This document shows positions 1-12,827 of a stretch of DNA of 64,000 bases, in pieces (the first letter of the stretch is position 1; every line of letters begins with the position of its first letter). Position numbers and translations under genes: made by a program. The notes below the pieces were generated by a model. That model searched no databases. It worked only from the letters and a program-made list of their open reading frames with translations, and was not told where the DNA came from. The stretch lies in the NCBI GenBank assembly GCA_964019165.1, contig OZ025287.1:2532017-2596016 (forward strand), written 5' to 3'. This DNA is from Mastigias papua. Lineage: Eukaryota > Cnidaria > Scyphozoa > Rhizostomeae > Mastigiidae.

Positions 1-1303
1 CAGATTCAGTCTTCAACAACTGTTCAAAACAAGTTTGTCTTTCGATATATATTGTTGCTGTGAAAAGGGCTCCCATACTGGAATCAGCAAAAAGCTTCAG
101 ACTAATCAGCAAGCGAACTGATTGAATATGTCTACATGAACCTGCTGGCGAGGCAAATGTACGAGCAAAAGCAAATATCCAAGGTCTACTATCAAGGAAA
201 TCAGACGGAGCTAAGAGAGTCCCACCTCTCTTTCCCCTTACCAGAAAATGGAACATTCTTCGGCAACTGTAACTTTGTGATAATTTTTTTGTCACAAAAA
301 ATGTAAAATGTAAAAACTACCATCTAACACAGGGTTGTCTAACGCGTGGCCCCCGGGCCACATTGTGGCCCGACATGCTGTCTGGTGTGGCCCGCATTGA
401 GATAAAAGTTGTTAAAAAATTAAATGGTGGTAAAAGTTTGGTGCAATTATAATATTACATCGTATTTAGTACGGTTGCAAACAAGGGAGAAGTTCACATT
501 GCTCACTGGTTGGAACATATATATACTTTCTTATATATACTTTTGGTATATATGTATACTTTCTTGTTGTGATATTAAGATGCTCATTTTTCCATCTTCT
601 CTGAAATTTTCATCTTCATAATATGTATTAAATAAGTGGCCCTCTGTCTATGGCCTAACTCAGAAAGTGGCCCTCCGAGAAAAAAGGTTGGACAACCATG
701 ACTGATCTAACACATAACACAAATTAAATTTAATATGATGTGTCAGATGTAGAGAAGCTACGTTTTCAAATCACCTCCAACACAACATAATTATTTCAAC
801 AATTAGAATTGAACAAAATTAAAAGTACATCTAATACGAAACAAAATATCAAAAACCGGATTCAAGGCAAAACAGCTCATGTTTCATGGAACCATTTGAA
901 ACTATCTGTGTGAATAATAAAGCTGACGGTAGCGTATAAAACGATTCTATGAAAGTCTGACGGTCAAATAGTACAAAAACGCATAAATTATCGTTGGGCA
1001 ATTACGTCACATCATTATTAAGTATATCTGATACTGCGCCAAGCATGTCATTTCCGTGAAGAAGGTGGAGTGGGCAGTGCAGGAAAAAATGAAAAGTCGA
1101 TTCATCAAACTGAAAAGTTGATGATAAATTTTAGAACCAGAATGGCGGGAAACAGAGTCATACGCAAACATTGCGACGAATCCGTTAGTAGACTAACTGG
1201 CAACTTATTGCTATTTTCGACGTAGACATTACAGACCAGAAAACGTGCAGAACTTTTCCTCAATGTCGCCAAACGACTATTTTTATAGGTAATGTTAACT
1301 CAC
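1..1303. other. Left edge, presumed intron of the minus-strand gene
   Basis: Apart from the hAT element no feature is supported. The DNA is AT-rich without convincing coding exons. A weak minus-strand acceptor (pyrimidines then CAG) lies near 1110 and is followed by about 33 open codons, which do not resemble the rest of the gene. The next exon of the minus-strand gene probably lies outside the window. Confidence 0.4.
330..704. mobile_element. Non-autonomous hAT-type element (375 bp)
   Basis: The element starts CAGGGTTGTCTAACG and ends GGTTGGACAACCATGACTG, so the ends are imperfect inverted repeats with CAG/CTG termini. It is flanked by a perfect 8-bp direct repeat ATCTAACA (322-329 and 705-712). 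The 8-bp duplication and the CAG terminus are typical of hAT transposons. The subterminal repeated GTGGCCC is also common in non-autonomous hAT elements. No transposase is encoded. Confidence 0.85.
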
Positions 1304-4300
1304 CCGTTAATGGGGTCGTCAATTTCTCTTGCTACCTTTGAGCTCGAATTGACAATTACTGCGCCAGGCTGGAGCGACCCATGCACATGCTAAAATAGAG
1401 ACAAAAATACATATCAAGCCAAACGCCACTATGACAAAATAAGCTTTAAACTGCAATGAACCATCTGCCGACTGTTTCAATGGAAATCAACAAACAAGGA
1501 AGAAGCGACAGATGCAGCAATATGAAAATGCTTCAATACAGAAAGAGAGACATGATTTGAAGTGTTACATGACAAAAGGTTCGATGATGTGGGCCTAAAT
1601 TTCTCACGCCCCAAAACAAAATATACTGCGACAAAACAAAGAAATCAAGTTTTAAAACTTAAAAATGAATACTACAGGCCTTAAAAGATGGAGACAAGAC
1701 TGTAAATATATTTATTACAAAATAGAGGCCAATTTGTGACTGTAATTTCTCGCCAGTTACGCTGGACTAAGAAAATTCCACTATTGCAAATTTGTAAACA
1801 AAGCGACAAGGCTATTGATCTAATATACTTTCATTTTCGAATGAAATCAACAGTGAAATAAGAAAAGTGAATAGAACGAATTTGATTAGAATTTCAAACA
1901 GGAAATCTAGATAAAAAGGCTTGAAACCTAACGCAAAGGAAAAATTCATCACAAGTTGAGAAGAATTATCATTAAGACTTTGAGTATATGTATTTAGCAA
2001 TGAAAAAACTCTTCTATTGAAAAAACTGCATTTCTTTACATTCCATCGTGACAGATGTGAAAGATTTAATTTTACTGTGGCTCGAAAAAGAGGGAAGATT
2101 CATTAAGCTATTTTCGAAAAAGCGTTTTTCGTCCGACACTCATCGCAGCAAGAAATATCACGTAAACCTATCCTCATCTGGGTATATATTTGGGTTTACC
2201 TTTTGGTCGTTATCCGACGTTTCATATTCAGACGAGTGCTGGACGAAAAAAGCCTTCTGTATGCCTCAAAAATGTCCCCGCTATTTCGAGCTATAGTGAA
2301 GTTCTGTAGTACAAAAGTGACTATTCACTTTGAATACTAAGGGACACTTATATGAAATAGACATACAACAGGTGTGATGACTGCCTGCATGATTTGACCA
2401 GTTGGGCCTTGCATTCGCAGTACATTACTTCCAATCCCTTGCAGTGACGGCGTGCTTGGGCTGTTCTGCTGTTGCTGGTAAGAAACACTGTGTCGGACGG
2501 AACCGGGGATAAGGATTTGACGTGGCTGCGGAGCAATCATCCTTGGCACTATCTGCAATAGAGGAGGGCTGTATTCAAATACCTGAAAAACGTGTTCAGT
2601 ACGAAGAAATCCCTGCCATAGCATAGCCGCTAAATGTTTAAGAATCTAATCATATCTATTTTTCCCAGCATAAGCGACCAATCATCATGCAGAATTCTCA
2701 CCACACATGCGTTCCACAGCTACATTTAGGCCCATGTTGCATGCTGATTGGTCAGTACGGTTGGGAGAATACAGACCTGATCAGGGGTCTCAAATATTAG
2801 GCGACAATGCTCCCTGTCCTTGGGTAAAACACTGAAAACCTCAACTACCCTAGGACTGAAAGCAAACTAATCTCAGAAAATCAATGCTACGCTATCTACT
2901 AAAAATATTCGTATAACTTATATCCTAAAAATCCAGCACCTACTATCTATACGAAGGAGGATAACAACAAGTGTATTATTGAAGATGAAATGATTTCACG
3001 GCCTAGAAGTGTTCACGGCTCATATTTGCTAAGCTGAACTGATGTCAATTTGACTTTCACCGCACCTCAAGCAATTCAACACTATACAGTAACCGTTCTG
3101 TGGACAATACATGCTACGATTCACAAAATCCTGCTGTATGGCACAGGGTCATCGACACTGACCTAGAAACTAAAGAGACAGTTGGACTACACGCAATCAA
3201 TCCTTACAGAAGTCGACGGATAGCCGCTATCCGTTGAATAAATTAACCCCAGCAGATTAGTAGACACAACAATCTAAGAAAATGCACTCTGCAACTCAGA
3301 ACTTCAACTGAAGACTAGCACAACACAAACACTATATTACGGCAATAACTCAGATGACGTAACAGAATGATGGCACATTATACTAGCTTTCTACACACTG
3401 AGGTGGACAGTATAGTGGGGTAATAGGGAGGTCGACCCATAAGCTTCTGACTGGGAGGGCTTTACTACGAAGGTATACTATCAGATCAGCCCAGAAACAA
3501 TTTGAATATGGTCTAAGTAAGTAAGATTTTCTGCAAGTCTGCAATTACATTACAAAATAACTAACATGAGTAAATATAAATATATTTAGTGTAAAAAGAT
3601 AAGAAACATATTCATAAGTATAGGAGTTGGTACTGTTAATCCCTTGGATGAATTTCTCTTATCAATATGAAAATGCAATTAATCTATGAATCAAATCTAA
3701 GATAAAAACTGCTTCTTAACATTCAAAACCTAATGACAATAGCTACCTAGCTGTTATTACTTGGAATACGCGTAACCAAAATTTCAACAAGTTCTGTTCA
3801 CATCTCATAATTAAAATAAAGCAAAATAATAATAGTAGCATAATAATAATAATAGCAAAATAAAGGAAACAATGCCACAAACCTGGGGTTGCTGTTTTCT
3901 TTTGTCTTGTTCTAGGTTTCTAATTGTTGCCCCTGTTCCCCTTGGAGCAATAGACCGAACTGATATTTTAGTGTCAGTATTGACAAATGAAAGAGGTACA
4001 TATACTTGTGCTGAACTAGTCTGAGTGGATATGAGCTTTTCTGGTGATGATCCTTTTGGTAATATTTTTGGCTTTGCTAGTATATTCTGTCCAGCTGAAT
4101 TTAAAATAATAGCCTGTCCTTGAGACATTTGTACCGGTATCAGGTTCTGTCCATTAACTGTCAGTATTGGTCCACTAGTAGAAGCTTTCTGGAAAACCTG
4201 TTGGGGTATTACAGCAATGTTTTGTGCTTTTATGGCTGACTGTTGTACTGAGCATGATGCAGATGCTGGTGAGCACTGTATGGGTAATCTTGCCATTGCT

Positions 4301-5524
4301 GTTTGCGACATTTGAGGATCTAAAAAGAAGTACAAGAGAAATAGAAACCTAATGCTATACTTTTGGCAGAGTCAGTGACAAATCAGGCCTTTCAGTTTGA
4401 TGCAGACAAATTAACATTGCTGTTTAATCATCATTACAAAAAGACAGTTTTGCTCCTAAAGAAAATCACATAAAATCCAATTAATGCTATTGTGGAAGCA
4501 TTGAGGGTCAAACTCAACTGCTGAATATGCTTTTTGCTAACTGACTAACAATTAGAGGGACAATTAAATTTCAATTAAGCATAGGCTAATGGGACAGATT
4601 CTACCCATGTGCAACAAGAAAAATTAAACTGTCCAAGAACAAAAATGAAATCATGGAAAGAACCATAGGTATTTATTTAGAAAATGACACCAACAGTACA
4701 AGTAGCAAAAGTTTTTGGAGTGGCTTTCACCCTCCTATACCAATTTGTATGGTTGTATGGACAATATGCTGCATAGGTGACACTCTTTTCACAAAAATGC
4801 CAGAAATCCAGACATATTACTATTCTCATAACAACAGAGATTACTTCTGAAGGGAAGTTAGATTTTTAGTCCATGTGAAAATAAAACAACTAAAGGGAAA
4901 ACAAATGTCATCTGCAATTGGTCACACTAAACTGTGATATATCTTTTGTTTTTAAATCATATATAAATCTTTATGACCCTAAAACAAGAAAATAAAAATT
5001 TATTTGTCATAGCTTCCATCATCAATTACCCTACTACATACACAGCCAAAATACCACATTTCCCTTCTCATTTTCATGTTTATCTGCATAACAATAAAGC
5101 CAGTTACCAATCAAATTTTTGTAAAGTATTGGGAATCATATATGCAGAAACTAAAGATATCACAAGAGAGATCCTGAACTGGACTCTGAAATTGCAAACT
5201 ACCACTCTCTTGCAGTAGCTTGCAAAACATGAGCCTTGAGTTCCAGGGAAGGGTGTGGTGGGCATCCACGCAACACAACATGCACACAACATTTAACACC
5301 CATTGGCATAATTGGCATTATAAGGTTTCAAAGATTTATGTTTGGACACACTCACCAGCTGATGTCACTGGTTGCCTCTGAATTAAAATAAACTGGCTTG
5401 GGGCACTACTTGAGATGCTATCAGTTGACGATGACTTAAGCACAGAATCAAATGAAACTTTTGAGATAGCTACAATATTTTGCCCTTTAATGACATCTGC
5501 ACCAGCTTGGCCAGGCTCATCCAT
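1304..5524 (-). CDS. Gln/Ser-rich nuclear-type protein, 5' part (partial, 4 coding exons)
   Basis: Coding exons on the minus strand: 5356-5524 (ATG at 5524, MDEPGQAG...), 3883-4319, 2367-2552 and 1304-1389. All have GT-AG borders and compatible phases (1, 0, 0, 2), giving about 292 residues before the window edge. The protein is rich in Gln, Ser, Ile and Val. It repeats a short motif (KGQNIVAI, KAQNIAVI, NGQNLIPV, AGQNILAK) and has a QQQQ run near residue 230. There are no membrane segments, zinc fingers or catalytic motifs so far. This composition is typical of activation regions of metazoan transcriptional regulators. The DNA-binding or defining domain would lie beyond the left edge. A non-coding 5' exon is likely, because an acceptor (CACATAG) lies directly upstream of the ATG. 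Family not recognised. Confidence 0.7.
2190..2330. repeat. Copy of a repeat family ending in GTTCTGTAGTACNAA
   Basis: Shares GTTATCCGACGTTTCATA, GACGAAAAAAGC and GCTATAGTGAAGTTCTGTAG with copies at 15484-15610 and (foldback form) 33318-33475. Probably a small non-autonomous DNA transposon. The target duplication was not identified. Confidence 0.6.
2617..2818. mobile_element. Foldback element with TAGCAT/ATGCTA-type ends, copy 1
   Basis: The outer ends read AGCATAGCCGCTAAATG and ATATTAGGCGACAATGCT. Inner arms carry ACCAATCATCATGCA and its complement GCATGCTGATTGGT. The same architecture is seen at 53198-53381. It lies in the intron about 65 bp upstream of the 2367-2552 exon. Confidence 0.6.
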
Positions 5525-5899
5525 TTCTATGTGTTAAGATAGGCTCTAAAACAGAGACATTTGTAGCATTATAGGTTAGAAAATGGGTGTGAAACTATTA
5601 TCTAGCTAATGAAAAACTGTTTATAGTGTAAAGGCCAATTTATAAACATAATAGCAAGTACAACTATCTTACTTTAATAATGGAAATAGAGTACCAACTA
5701 ATTTGTCTGAAAAGGTAACATAAATCTGTGTTAGAATTCTAATCCTACACATTACAAGATATCTCAACTCATACTAAATGATTATTTTACCTATAAAAGG
5801 GCACATTTTCTAAGCTCAAAGATGCACCCATAAATAACAAGGAATGTTGAAATCAGATCTCAAACAATACCAGGCAGCCCTCTACAAATATTATTGATA

Positions 5900-6160
5900 G
5901 CCTATAGCAGGCCTATTCAAATGGCAGTCCCTGGGCCACATGCAGCACATAAGACATCTCCAAATGGCCAAGGAGAGTGTAATTTTTTATTTAGCACTTT
6001 TAAGTATTCCATGTTGTAAAGTTGAAGAGCAAAGAAATATCTATCATCATGGAATTAGAGTTTATGTCGGCATGAAGTTACTCACTACTGCAAATGTGTA
6101 GCACATCTCAAGTTCTTGACTGTAACATGCAACTATGGCTTTTAAGGGGGGCCAATTTGA
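5900..6160. mobile_element. Decayed hAT-like fragment
   Basis: CAGGCCTATTCAAATGGCAG followed by CTGGGCCACATGCAGC resembles the terminal sequence of hAT elements (compare 330-704). The other end (GGGGGGCCAATTTGAGG near 6148) is only roughly complementary. No target duplication found. Confidence 0.4.
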
Positions 6161-7126
6161 GGATTTATGGTAGATAACAAATTATTTGGCTTCTAATCTA
6201 GCTAATTATAACATGGCCACTGATTAAACCACCCAATCAATCAATCAATCAATAAAACAGGCATTTGATCTATCACTTGATTAAGTGATCAAAAACAAAT
6301 CCAGTATAGAACTCAAAATAACATATCTATATTTAAGCTTGAAGGCAAAGTGGCACAACACAGCCAAATACACCATAACTCAAGCAGCAAATGTTCATTG
6401 TAATTCAACATCAGAACTTTTCTGAACACCCAAAGGGCAAATCAGAAATTAAATAAATTAAATGATTGACTTTATTGTTTGTCCAACAATACAAGATCTC
6501 AGCAAAGTTAAGCTATCATAGCTTTAGAAATACATGTATCCTGACAAAGACCACCAATTCACGTTGGTTTCCCTTCCTAAACGATATTTTCATATCTTTT
6601 GACGGATGCAGTGATAATTATAGAGGTTGGAACAATGTAAATTGCTATAGATTCAATGATGCAAATGACAAAAATCTACGGGAGTTAGACGACCTCCAGT
6701 TTTTTACATCATCGATTCCTCTGACCTCTGCCAAACATCAAGCTACCGTAAAAAGCAGTACGTAAAGAAACGTGTGGTTTTCAGTATCGGATCGCACGAC
6801 AACCAAATAAGTCAAATTCACTTGTTGACATCATAGCCATCGTCGCAGTGACATTGAGCAAAGAGCTATGCTGAAATTCCATACGTGATATTCAAAAACC
6901 TCAACTAAAATGCCTGATCACAATGTTGGTACGTCCTAAGTCTACACAGAACAATTCACTATTACTTATCACACTCCGAAAGGTATAATATTTCAGCTAC
7001 TATCAACATCTTCCACGAGAATCTATGATGTGGCCTATCAAACACTGAAGCCAACTACAAAACCACTTTATTTCTTTCAATAGCTTATCAACAAAATGCA
7101 TACCAGACTTATAGTTAAATACTTAC

Positions 7127-7762
7127 AAGAACTTTTATTCCTGATGAAAATGGTTCGTAGCCGTGCACATGATACGACTAATCAATGGTCAAGTCAAGCG
7201 TCGGTCCCAATGGCCTAATCCAAATTGTTTCCAATTGACGATATTGATGAAAATTGAATATCCCGCTTTTAAGTTCGCGACGATCAGATCATTCCACGCA
7301 GATATCCGCCTTATGGGTGCCAAAACTGCAATGCTGTGCTTGCAGATTACGTACAATAGTATACAACAGCTAAAAGTTACTGCAAGCAAGAAATCTGGCG
7401 CACCTAAGGCATCTAGATGGCAAAATTGATTTTACTTTCACCACAACAAATGGAATTTTGCAGCCATTTTGCGTTCCATAATCACGGCTTCGCCTTGTTC
7501 AAAATCACGCGCTACGCGCAAAGGAAATTCCTGCCACCCAATGACTTACTAGATGTTGATTGGATAGCCTTGAAACCATCAATGTCAAAATGAACCAATA
7601 ATCATACTGCAATAGCACATCTTTCAAAAGTACCCAGTGAAATTAGTTTCTGCCTTTAGATTGATTGCACAAATACTTCCGGCAGTGATTGGCGCTAAAA
7701 ACAAAGTACACGAAGCATTTCAAGGAATGTTCACTGAAACGTAGTATGGCCTAGGCGGAACA
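7127..7762. promoter_or_regulatory. Divergent promoter region between the minus-strand gene and PRXL2A
   Basis: The start regions of two genes transcribed away from each other meet here. At 7675-7695 there is ACTTCCGG (ETS-type site) followed by GTGATTGGCGC (inverted CCAAT box). A plus-strand donor (GGAACA/GTAAGT) at 7762/7763 would end a non-coding first exon of PRXL2A, joining an acceptor at 9335/9336. That exon contains the minimal upstream ORF ATG GCC TAG. A minus-strand donor (GTAAGTAT) follows position 7127 and could end the 5' exon of the other gene. Transcription starts are inferred. Confidence 0.45.
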
Positions 7763-7969
7763 GTAAGTGTTTTGACATAAATACAATTATTCTTCTATTA
7801 TTGCATTCAAATGTACTGGGCGCATACTAGCATGTATAACCTTGGTGTTAGTTCGATTTCCCCATTTCAGTCTACGTAGGCATGCACTGTGAGTGTTAAA
7901 AGTCACAATGTTTACTCAGCATAACTTTGCTCCTTCACACCAGCAAGAGCCATCAGTTTGGTTTGATCA

Positions 7970-8450
7970 GTAGCGCCGCAACGTAGGGAGCGATTGAGGG
8001 GCAGGGGTGACACTTCATCCCTTTTATTAGGGGGTGTGATACACAGACCTGACGAAAGGGCATAGGTTGCTTTTTGAAAAGGAATATCGTGCGCGACAAA
8101 ACAAGCGTGGCGTCACTAGGAGGCTGGGGCCCCACTTTGCCAGCTAGCGATTTTTCTAGCAGTAATCAATCAGGTTGTAGCTCCCTACTTTTATTTGTAG
8201 CCCCCTACTTTTTATTTGACGGTGCCTAGCCCGATAAATGATACTGAGCCAAAAAGATGAGACATGCGCATACACTCTGAAATATTTGATTATGCTCATT
8301 TTCCTTTAACTTAATAGTATTCTGGTGCAAAAGGCAGTCAACGAAGGAGGTTGACAAAACTCCAGAGTTCCCATAATAATAATAAGCAGGCAGCCAATTT
8401 GGAGGTTACCTTAAACTGCACATGCGCCAAAATATTACCTGAAAAATTAT
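7970..8450. mobile_element. DNA-transposon-like debris in PRXL2A intron 1
   Basis: CAGTAGCGCCGCAACGTAGG near 7970 and GTGGCGTCACTAGGAGG near 8109 resemble ends of non-autonomous DNA transposons. Two tandem copies of a GTAGCTCCCTACTTTTATTT-like phrase lie at 8177-8220. No open reading frame or duplication defines exact borders. Confidence 0.3.
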
Positions 8451-8809
8451 TGTTTTTTATTAATGGGTGCTGTATCCCCTCAATCATACCCCCACACTAG
8501 TTCTGCCCCTTGTGAGGGACACTTTCCCTGCAGTCCTCCCCCAGAATTGAGTTTGCCTACCTTTGGTCAAGTGCAAAGAGCACAAGCTCATGAGAGAAGG
8601 AAAAAGCTACTCAACCTGGCTTTACTTAAAATTTTATGTGTATAGGCAGTTAATGGAACATCATTGATTTTAGTCTGATGATTCTAGTTAATTATAGGAT
8701 TGCTCCCTGACTCTACAAACGACAGTCCCTATTAAAGCCTTCTTTGCAGAGAGAGTGGGTATTGCCACAGATTAATATCTAGCCCTATGGTTCAACCACA
8801 GGATTTCTT

Positions 8810-9123
8810 ATTTCCATACTCCACCCACTTTATAGTGAATAGTGTTATGACTCAATGTATATTTCTGTTACTCCATCACAGTCTCTTTCTGAATTTCTAT
8901 AATCATCAGGGACTATCTTGAATGCCTTCCAAGGCATGCGCGTACCCAAGGGTGTGCTTACAAATTATTTCCATACTCCACCCACTTTATAGTGAATAGT
9001 GTTATGACTCAATGTATATTTCTGTTACTCCATCACAGTCTCTTTCTGAATTTCTATAATCATCAGAGACTATCTTGAATGCCTTCCAAGGCATGCGCAC
9101 ACCCAAGGGTGTGCTTACAAATT
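8810..9123 (+). repeat. Tandem duplication, 157-bp period, two copies
   Basis: The stretch starting ATTTCCATACTCCACCCAC at 8810 recurs at 8967 with only a few differences (for example GGGACT against GAGACT, and GCGCGTACC against GCGCACACC). It lies in the presumed first intron of PRXL2A. Near identity suggests a recent duplication. Confidence 0.9.
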
Positions 9124-9377
9124 CTTTGTTTTCAGTCACATGTCCTACATACAGTTGTACATAAATAACTAGTCTACTTTGTGTTTTCTGTTTAGATTTG
9201 AATAAACTTAATTCTCCACTGTGCTTTGTCTACTTTCTATATGACTTATAAATTTATGTCAGTCTTTACCATTGATTGTTCACCTTTGTGCATCCTTATC
9301 ATTCCTCTGCTAGTTTGAAAGTGTCCTCTTTTCAGTCTGTACTCAAAACACTTTTGATGTGCCAAAAGCGTCACAAA

Positions 9378-12300
9378 ATGGGCTGGATTCTTGGTGCCAG
9401 TATCATGGTTGCTGCCGGACTAGGATATGCAAACTACAGTTGGTATAAGACAGTAAAAATACCATATGAGCATATTGCAAATGCAAAACTAGTTGCGTTA
9501 GATGATACAAGTAAAACTTTACTTGGACAAGACCTTTGGAAAGGTGGAAATGGTGCTGTTGTCATGGTGATTAGAAGAGCTGGATGATCGTTGTGCAGAG
9601 AGGTTTGCAAGTTCTGAATTTGGCATAAACTTTTTTCACATTTATATATATAGAATGCAAGCTACTGCATCCAGGTAGACTTTTTCATCACTCTGTTGTC
9701 AAATGTCAATATTACACATGGGATTTAGGTAAACAAACATAGACCAGAATAATTATCACGAGAAGCCAGACTGATAATAATGAACACTGCTTATATGGCA
9801 TGGTTTGAAGACAAACAAAGAAAATGCTAAAAGAAATAAGGACCTTCATCACATTTCCAGATCTGCTGTAGCTTGTGCATCATTCATTGCTTTGTCTTTA
9901 GCTGTGTTTGTGCAATGGGATCTGAGAACGACCCTTGTACCAGGGCATCTTTTAACTTTTTTGATACTGGGCCATTGGCTGACTGGGCCATCTTCCTAGC
10001 CATATAAAAATGCAGAATTTAACATTTTTGGTCCAGTAGCTTTGGCCCATTTGTGAACTTTTTATATAGTTATTTCTCAATTTCAATAATGTTTTGCCAT
10101 TTGCGGGAATTAACAAGTTATCCTTAACTTGCTGAAGCTTGCATATTTGGTATGACTTGTACTATCCAGAACTCATCTCCACAGGTCATGATTTCAAGCA
10201 GGAATTTTAGCTAGATATTGTTTATTTATAGTAGGAATGCAGTGTAAAAATGCTTAGGATTGTTGGCACTTTAAATTTGCAGATTGGAAGCTTTCTGATT
10301 ATTTATGCACATGTAACAGATAAGGCAAAACTGGAATGCAAGATAAGCTCAAACACCTCCAATTGAGTATTTTATTACCTTTTAAGGTTCAGTTATTCCA
10401 GGTCTTAGTTATTCCATCATGCATCCATCCTACACTCAGGATATTTGTTGCTTTCATATGGATATTGCCATTGTTAGTAAGTTTCAAATTGTGGTATAAC
10501 AACCTGTATATGTAATAATAGGCAACATTCTGCCAGCCTGAGCATTTACATAATGCCATTGTCTACCATTCCTGGGCACCTTTCACTATAGCATTCTACT
10601 GACTACATTCAGGATTCAGACCCTTTGTCCAGCTGTAAGTATCAAGTTGATAATATATTTTTTGACAGGAGGCTTCAGGTCTTTCCTCTCTGAAACCTGA
10701 GCTTGATAGTCTTGGAGTTAATCTGGTTGGTATAGTTCATGAGCAGCTTGGTTCAAGGGAGTTCAAACAGTTTTTTGATGGTCCGCTATTCCTTGACCAA
10801 GAGGTAGATTTTCAGTTTATATTTCAACCATATATTAAGCTTTGTCAGCCATTTTGCTTATGCCAGATACACTTATATTTGTTGGAAGATCAAAGTCTCC
10901 TAACTTTATTTTCATTGCACTTTTAAAACTTCTCCTTTTACAAATACCACTCATATGTATATCTTTTTAATTGTGGTATTTTGTACTCTGAGGGTTTCTA
11001 TTGCATGAAATGGCAAATATGTGCTTCCTTAGTGGTGACAACTATGAATTGCTTCATCTTTCTGCCCTTTTGTAAAATTACACATAATTGCAAATAGATA
11101 AGCATACATCTGGCCTTGGAAGATATGGCTATTTTCTGTAGGGTCAGTGTGTGACAGCTAGACCTTAGGCAAGACATTCAGACTGGACATCAGCATTGGC
11201 TCAGTCATTATTAGTTGCATCTAAGCATTAAATAAACGCTTAATAAAACAGTCTCTGTCTCATTTCATGTTCATGCTGGAAAAGGGGGGAAAGTTGTCGT
11301 ACCTACTTCAGATTCAATAGATTTCTTCACAGGGTCAGCAATTTATAGGAATAACTTGAGTATTTGTATTATATATGTGTCAAGGTTTGTGTGGTGAGAT
11401 AGAGCAATCTTTTTAACTTTTTGTTTATGGCCTCATCATTATAATTTGTTAGAAAGCTGACTAATCTGATACACAATATATCATATACTGTTCATTCATA
11501 AACCCTATCTCAGCTATCCAGTATTTGATCCAGTATTGGCCCAGCACAGTGATATGTGGGCTTTAATGTCCCCTCCCTCCCCCCTCCCAATGTTAATGAC
11601 TTGTTATGAAAGTTGGTCATGCAACAGGAAATTTTGTGTGCGTTGGGACGTATGACCATATTCGACCTGTAGTTCATTTATTCTGTTGGTCATAGTTGGT
11701 CAATGTCAACTCTTTTTATGATATGGCAAATATTTTGCTATCATCTGTCAATAGTCATGTTTGTCTCCTGGGCAAGAGAGCTGGTCAAACAAAAAACAGC
11801 TGGTCGCTTTTCCAAATGCCTACCCAGGAGAAATTGAGTAAGAACATCCCTGGGTCAGTTTTGATGTTGGACTCGATATGGGATGATATGAACAATTCTT
11901 CACATAACTGTGATAATCTTAAAGCTCCAAATTCAAAGTGCTATAACTCTGGGACCAATTATGATACTGAGTTGAAGTTTGGGGATTGTTCATGCATCAT
12001 ATGTATCTCCATGTGTGCCAAAAAGGAGAAGATTCTGAGAGGGTGGATTACATGACCACGCTGGTTTGATATTGACTGATATATTGAGCTTTATCTTTGG
12101 TCATTTCTGTGCTGCTTTTACAGAATCATTATTTCTTGTTTTCAGAGAACATCCTATGGCCCTAAAGAGAGATGGATGGGATTGTCAGGTACGGAGGGAC
12201 ATGTCTCTTTGTTTCATCTTTTCATATCGCACTAAACGACAATGACTCTCTTGTCTTTGGTCAGTCCAAGTTCTATATCTTTTTTCATAAAAAGTATATT

Positions 12301-12827
12301 TTTCTGCCATCAAGCTGTTATAGGCCCATAGCGAGTTAATCTATTTTTTCTCTTATATTTATTCACTTAAACTGACTTTCAATTGACACCAGTTTTTCTC
12401 ATACAAGATATGACTAGAGCTTTCAGCTTTATCTTTTTCTCAACGACAAGCCTCTGTCTTTGCGATATTTCTATTGATTACTGCGCATTCTCTGAGTAGC
12501 ACTCAATTTCACCATTGATTTTCACCTCCATTGTTTCACTATGTTGCACATGCATAGTGTACGAAGGATTGTCATTTAATGTGTCTAATGCAATATTTCG
12601 TATTCTTTATTGCAGGCTTTCTGCGTTTTGGTGTGTGGCAGAGCGTGTTTCGGGCAAAAGGAAAAGGAATTGTAGGAAATTTTCAAGGTGAAGGGCGCAT
12701 TTTAGGCCGGTTGCTTGTTGTTAATGAAAGGAAAGAAATTGTCTTTCAATATGACGAAAAGGAATTTGGTGATCATGCAGATTTAAATGAAGTTCTTATT
12801 GCTGCAAAACAGCTAACAGTTGTGTAG
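9378..12827 (+). CDS. PRXL2A: PRXL2A / selenoprotein U1-type redox protein with in-frame TGA (Sec)
   Basis: Peroxiredoxin-like 2A (SelU1/FAM213A), a thioredoxin-fold redox protein. Exons 9378-9602, 10669-10803, 12146-12188 and 12616-12827 have GT-AG borders and phases 0, 0, 1, giving 204 residues including Sec70. The N-terminus (MGWILGASIMVAAGLGY) is a hydrophobic anchor-like segment. The active site reads RRAG-U-SLCRE-EASGL, with TGA at 9585-9587 exactly where mammalian proteins have the first Cys of CxxC. The second Cys (residue 73) is kept. Family landmarks continue downstream: SSLKPELDSLGVNLVG, SYGPKERWMG, FLRFGVW, GNFQGEGRILG and EKEFGDH before TAG. The start is the ATG at 9378, after a likely acceptor at 9335. 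Conserved coding on both sides of the TGA argues against a pseudogene. A candidate SECIS lies in the 3'UTR. Confidence 0.9.

Noticed and set aside
6466..6765. 99-codon plus-strand frame
   Set aside because: No domain, no splice partners, and it lies in the presumed 5' intron of the minus-strand gene.
9276..9587. PRXL2A as a 103-residue protein ending at the TGA
   Set aside because: Conserved family sequence continues in phase after the TGA. The 34 residues before MGW include a likely splice acceptor and look non-coding.
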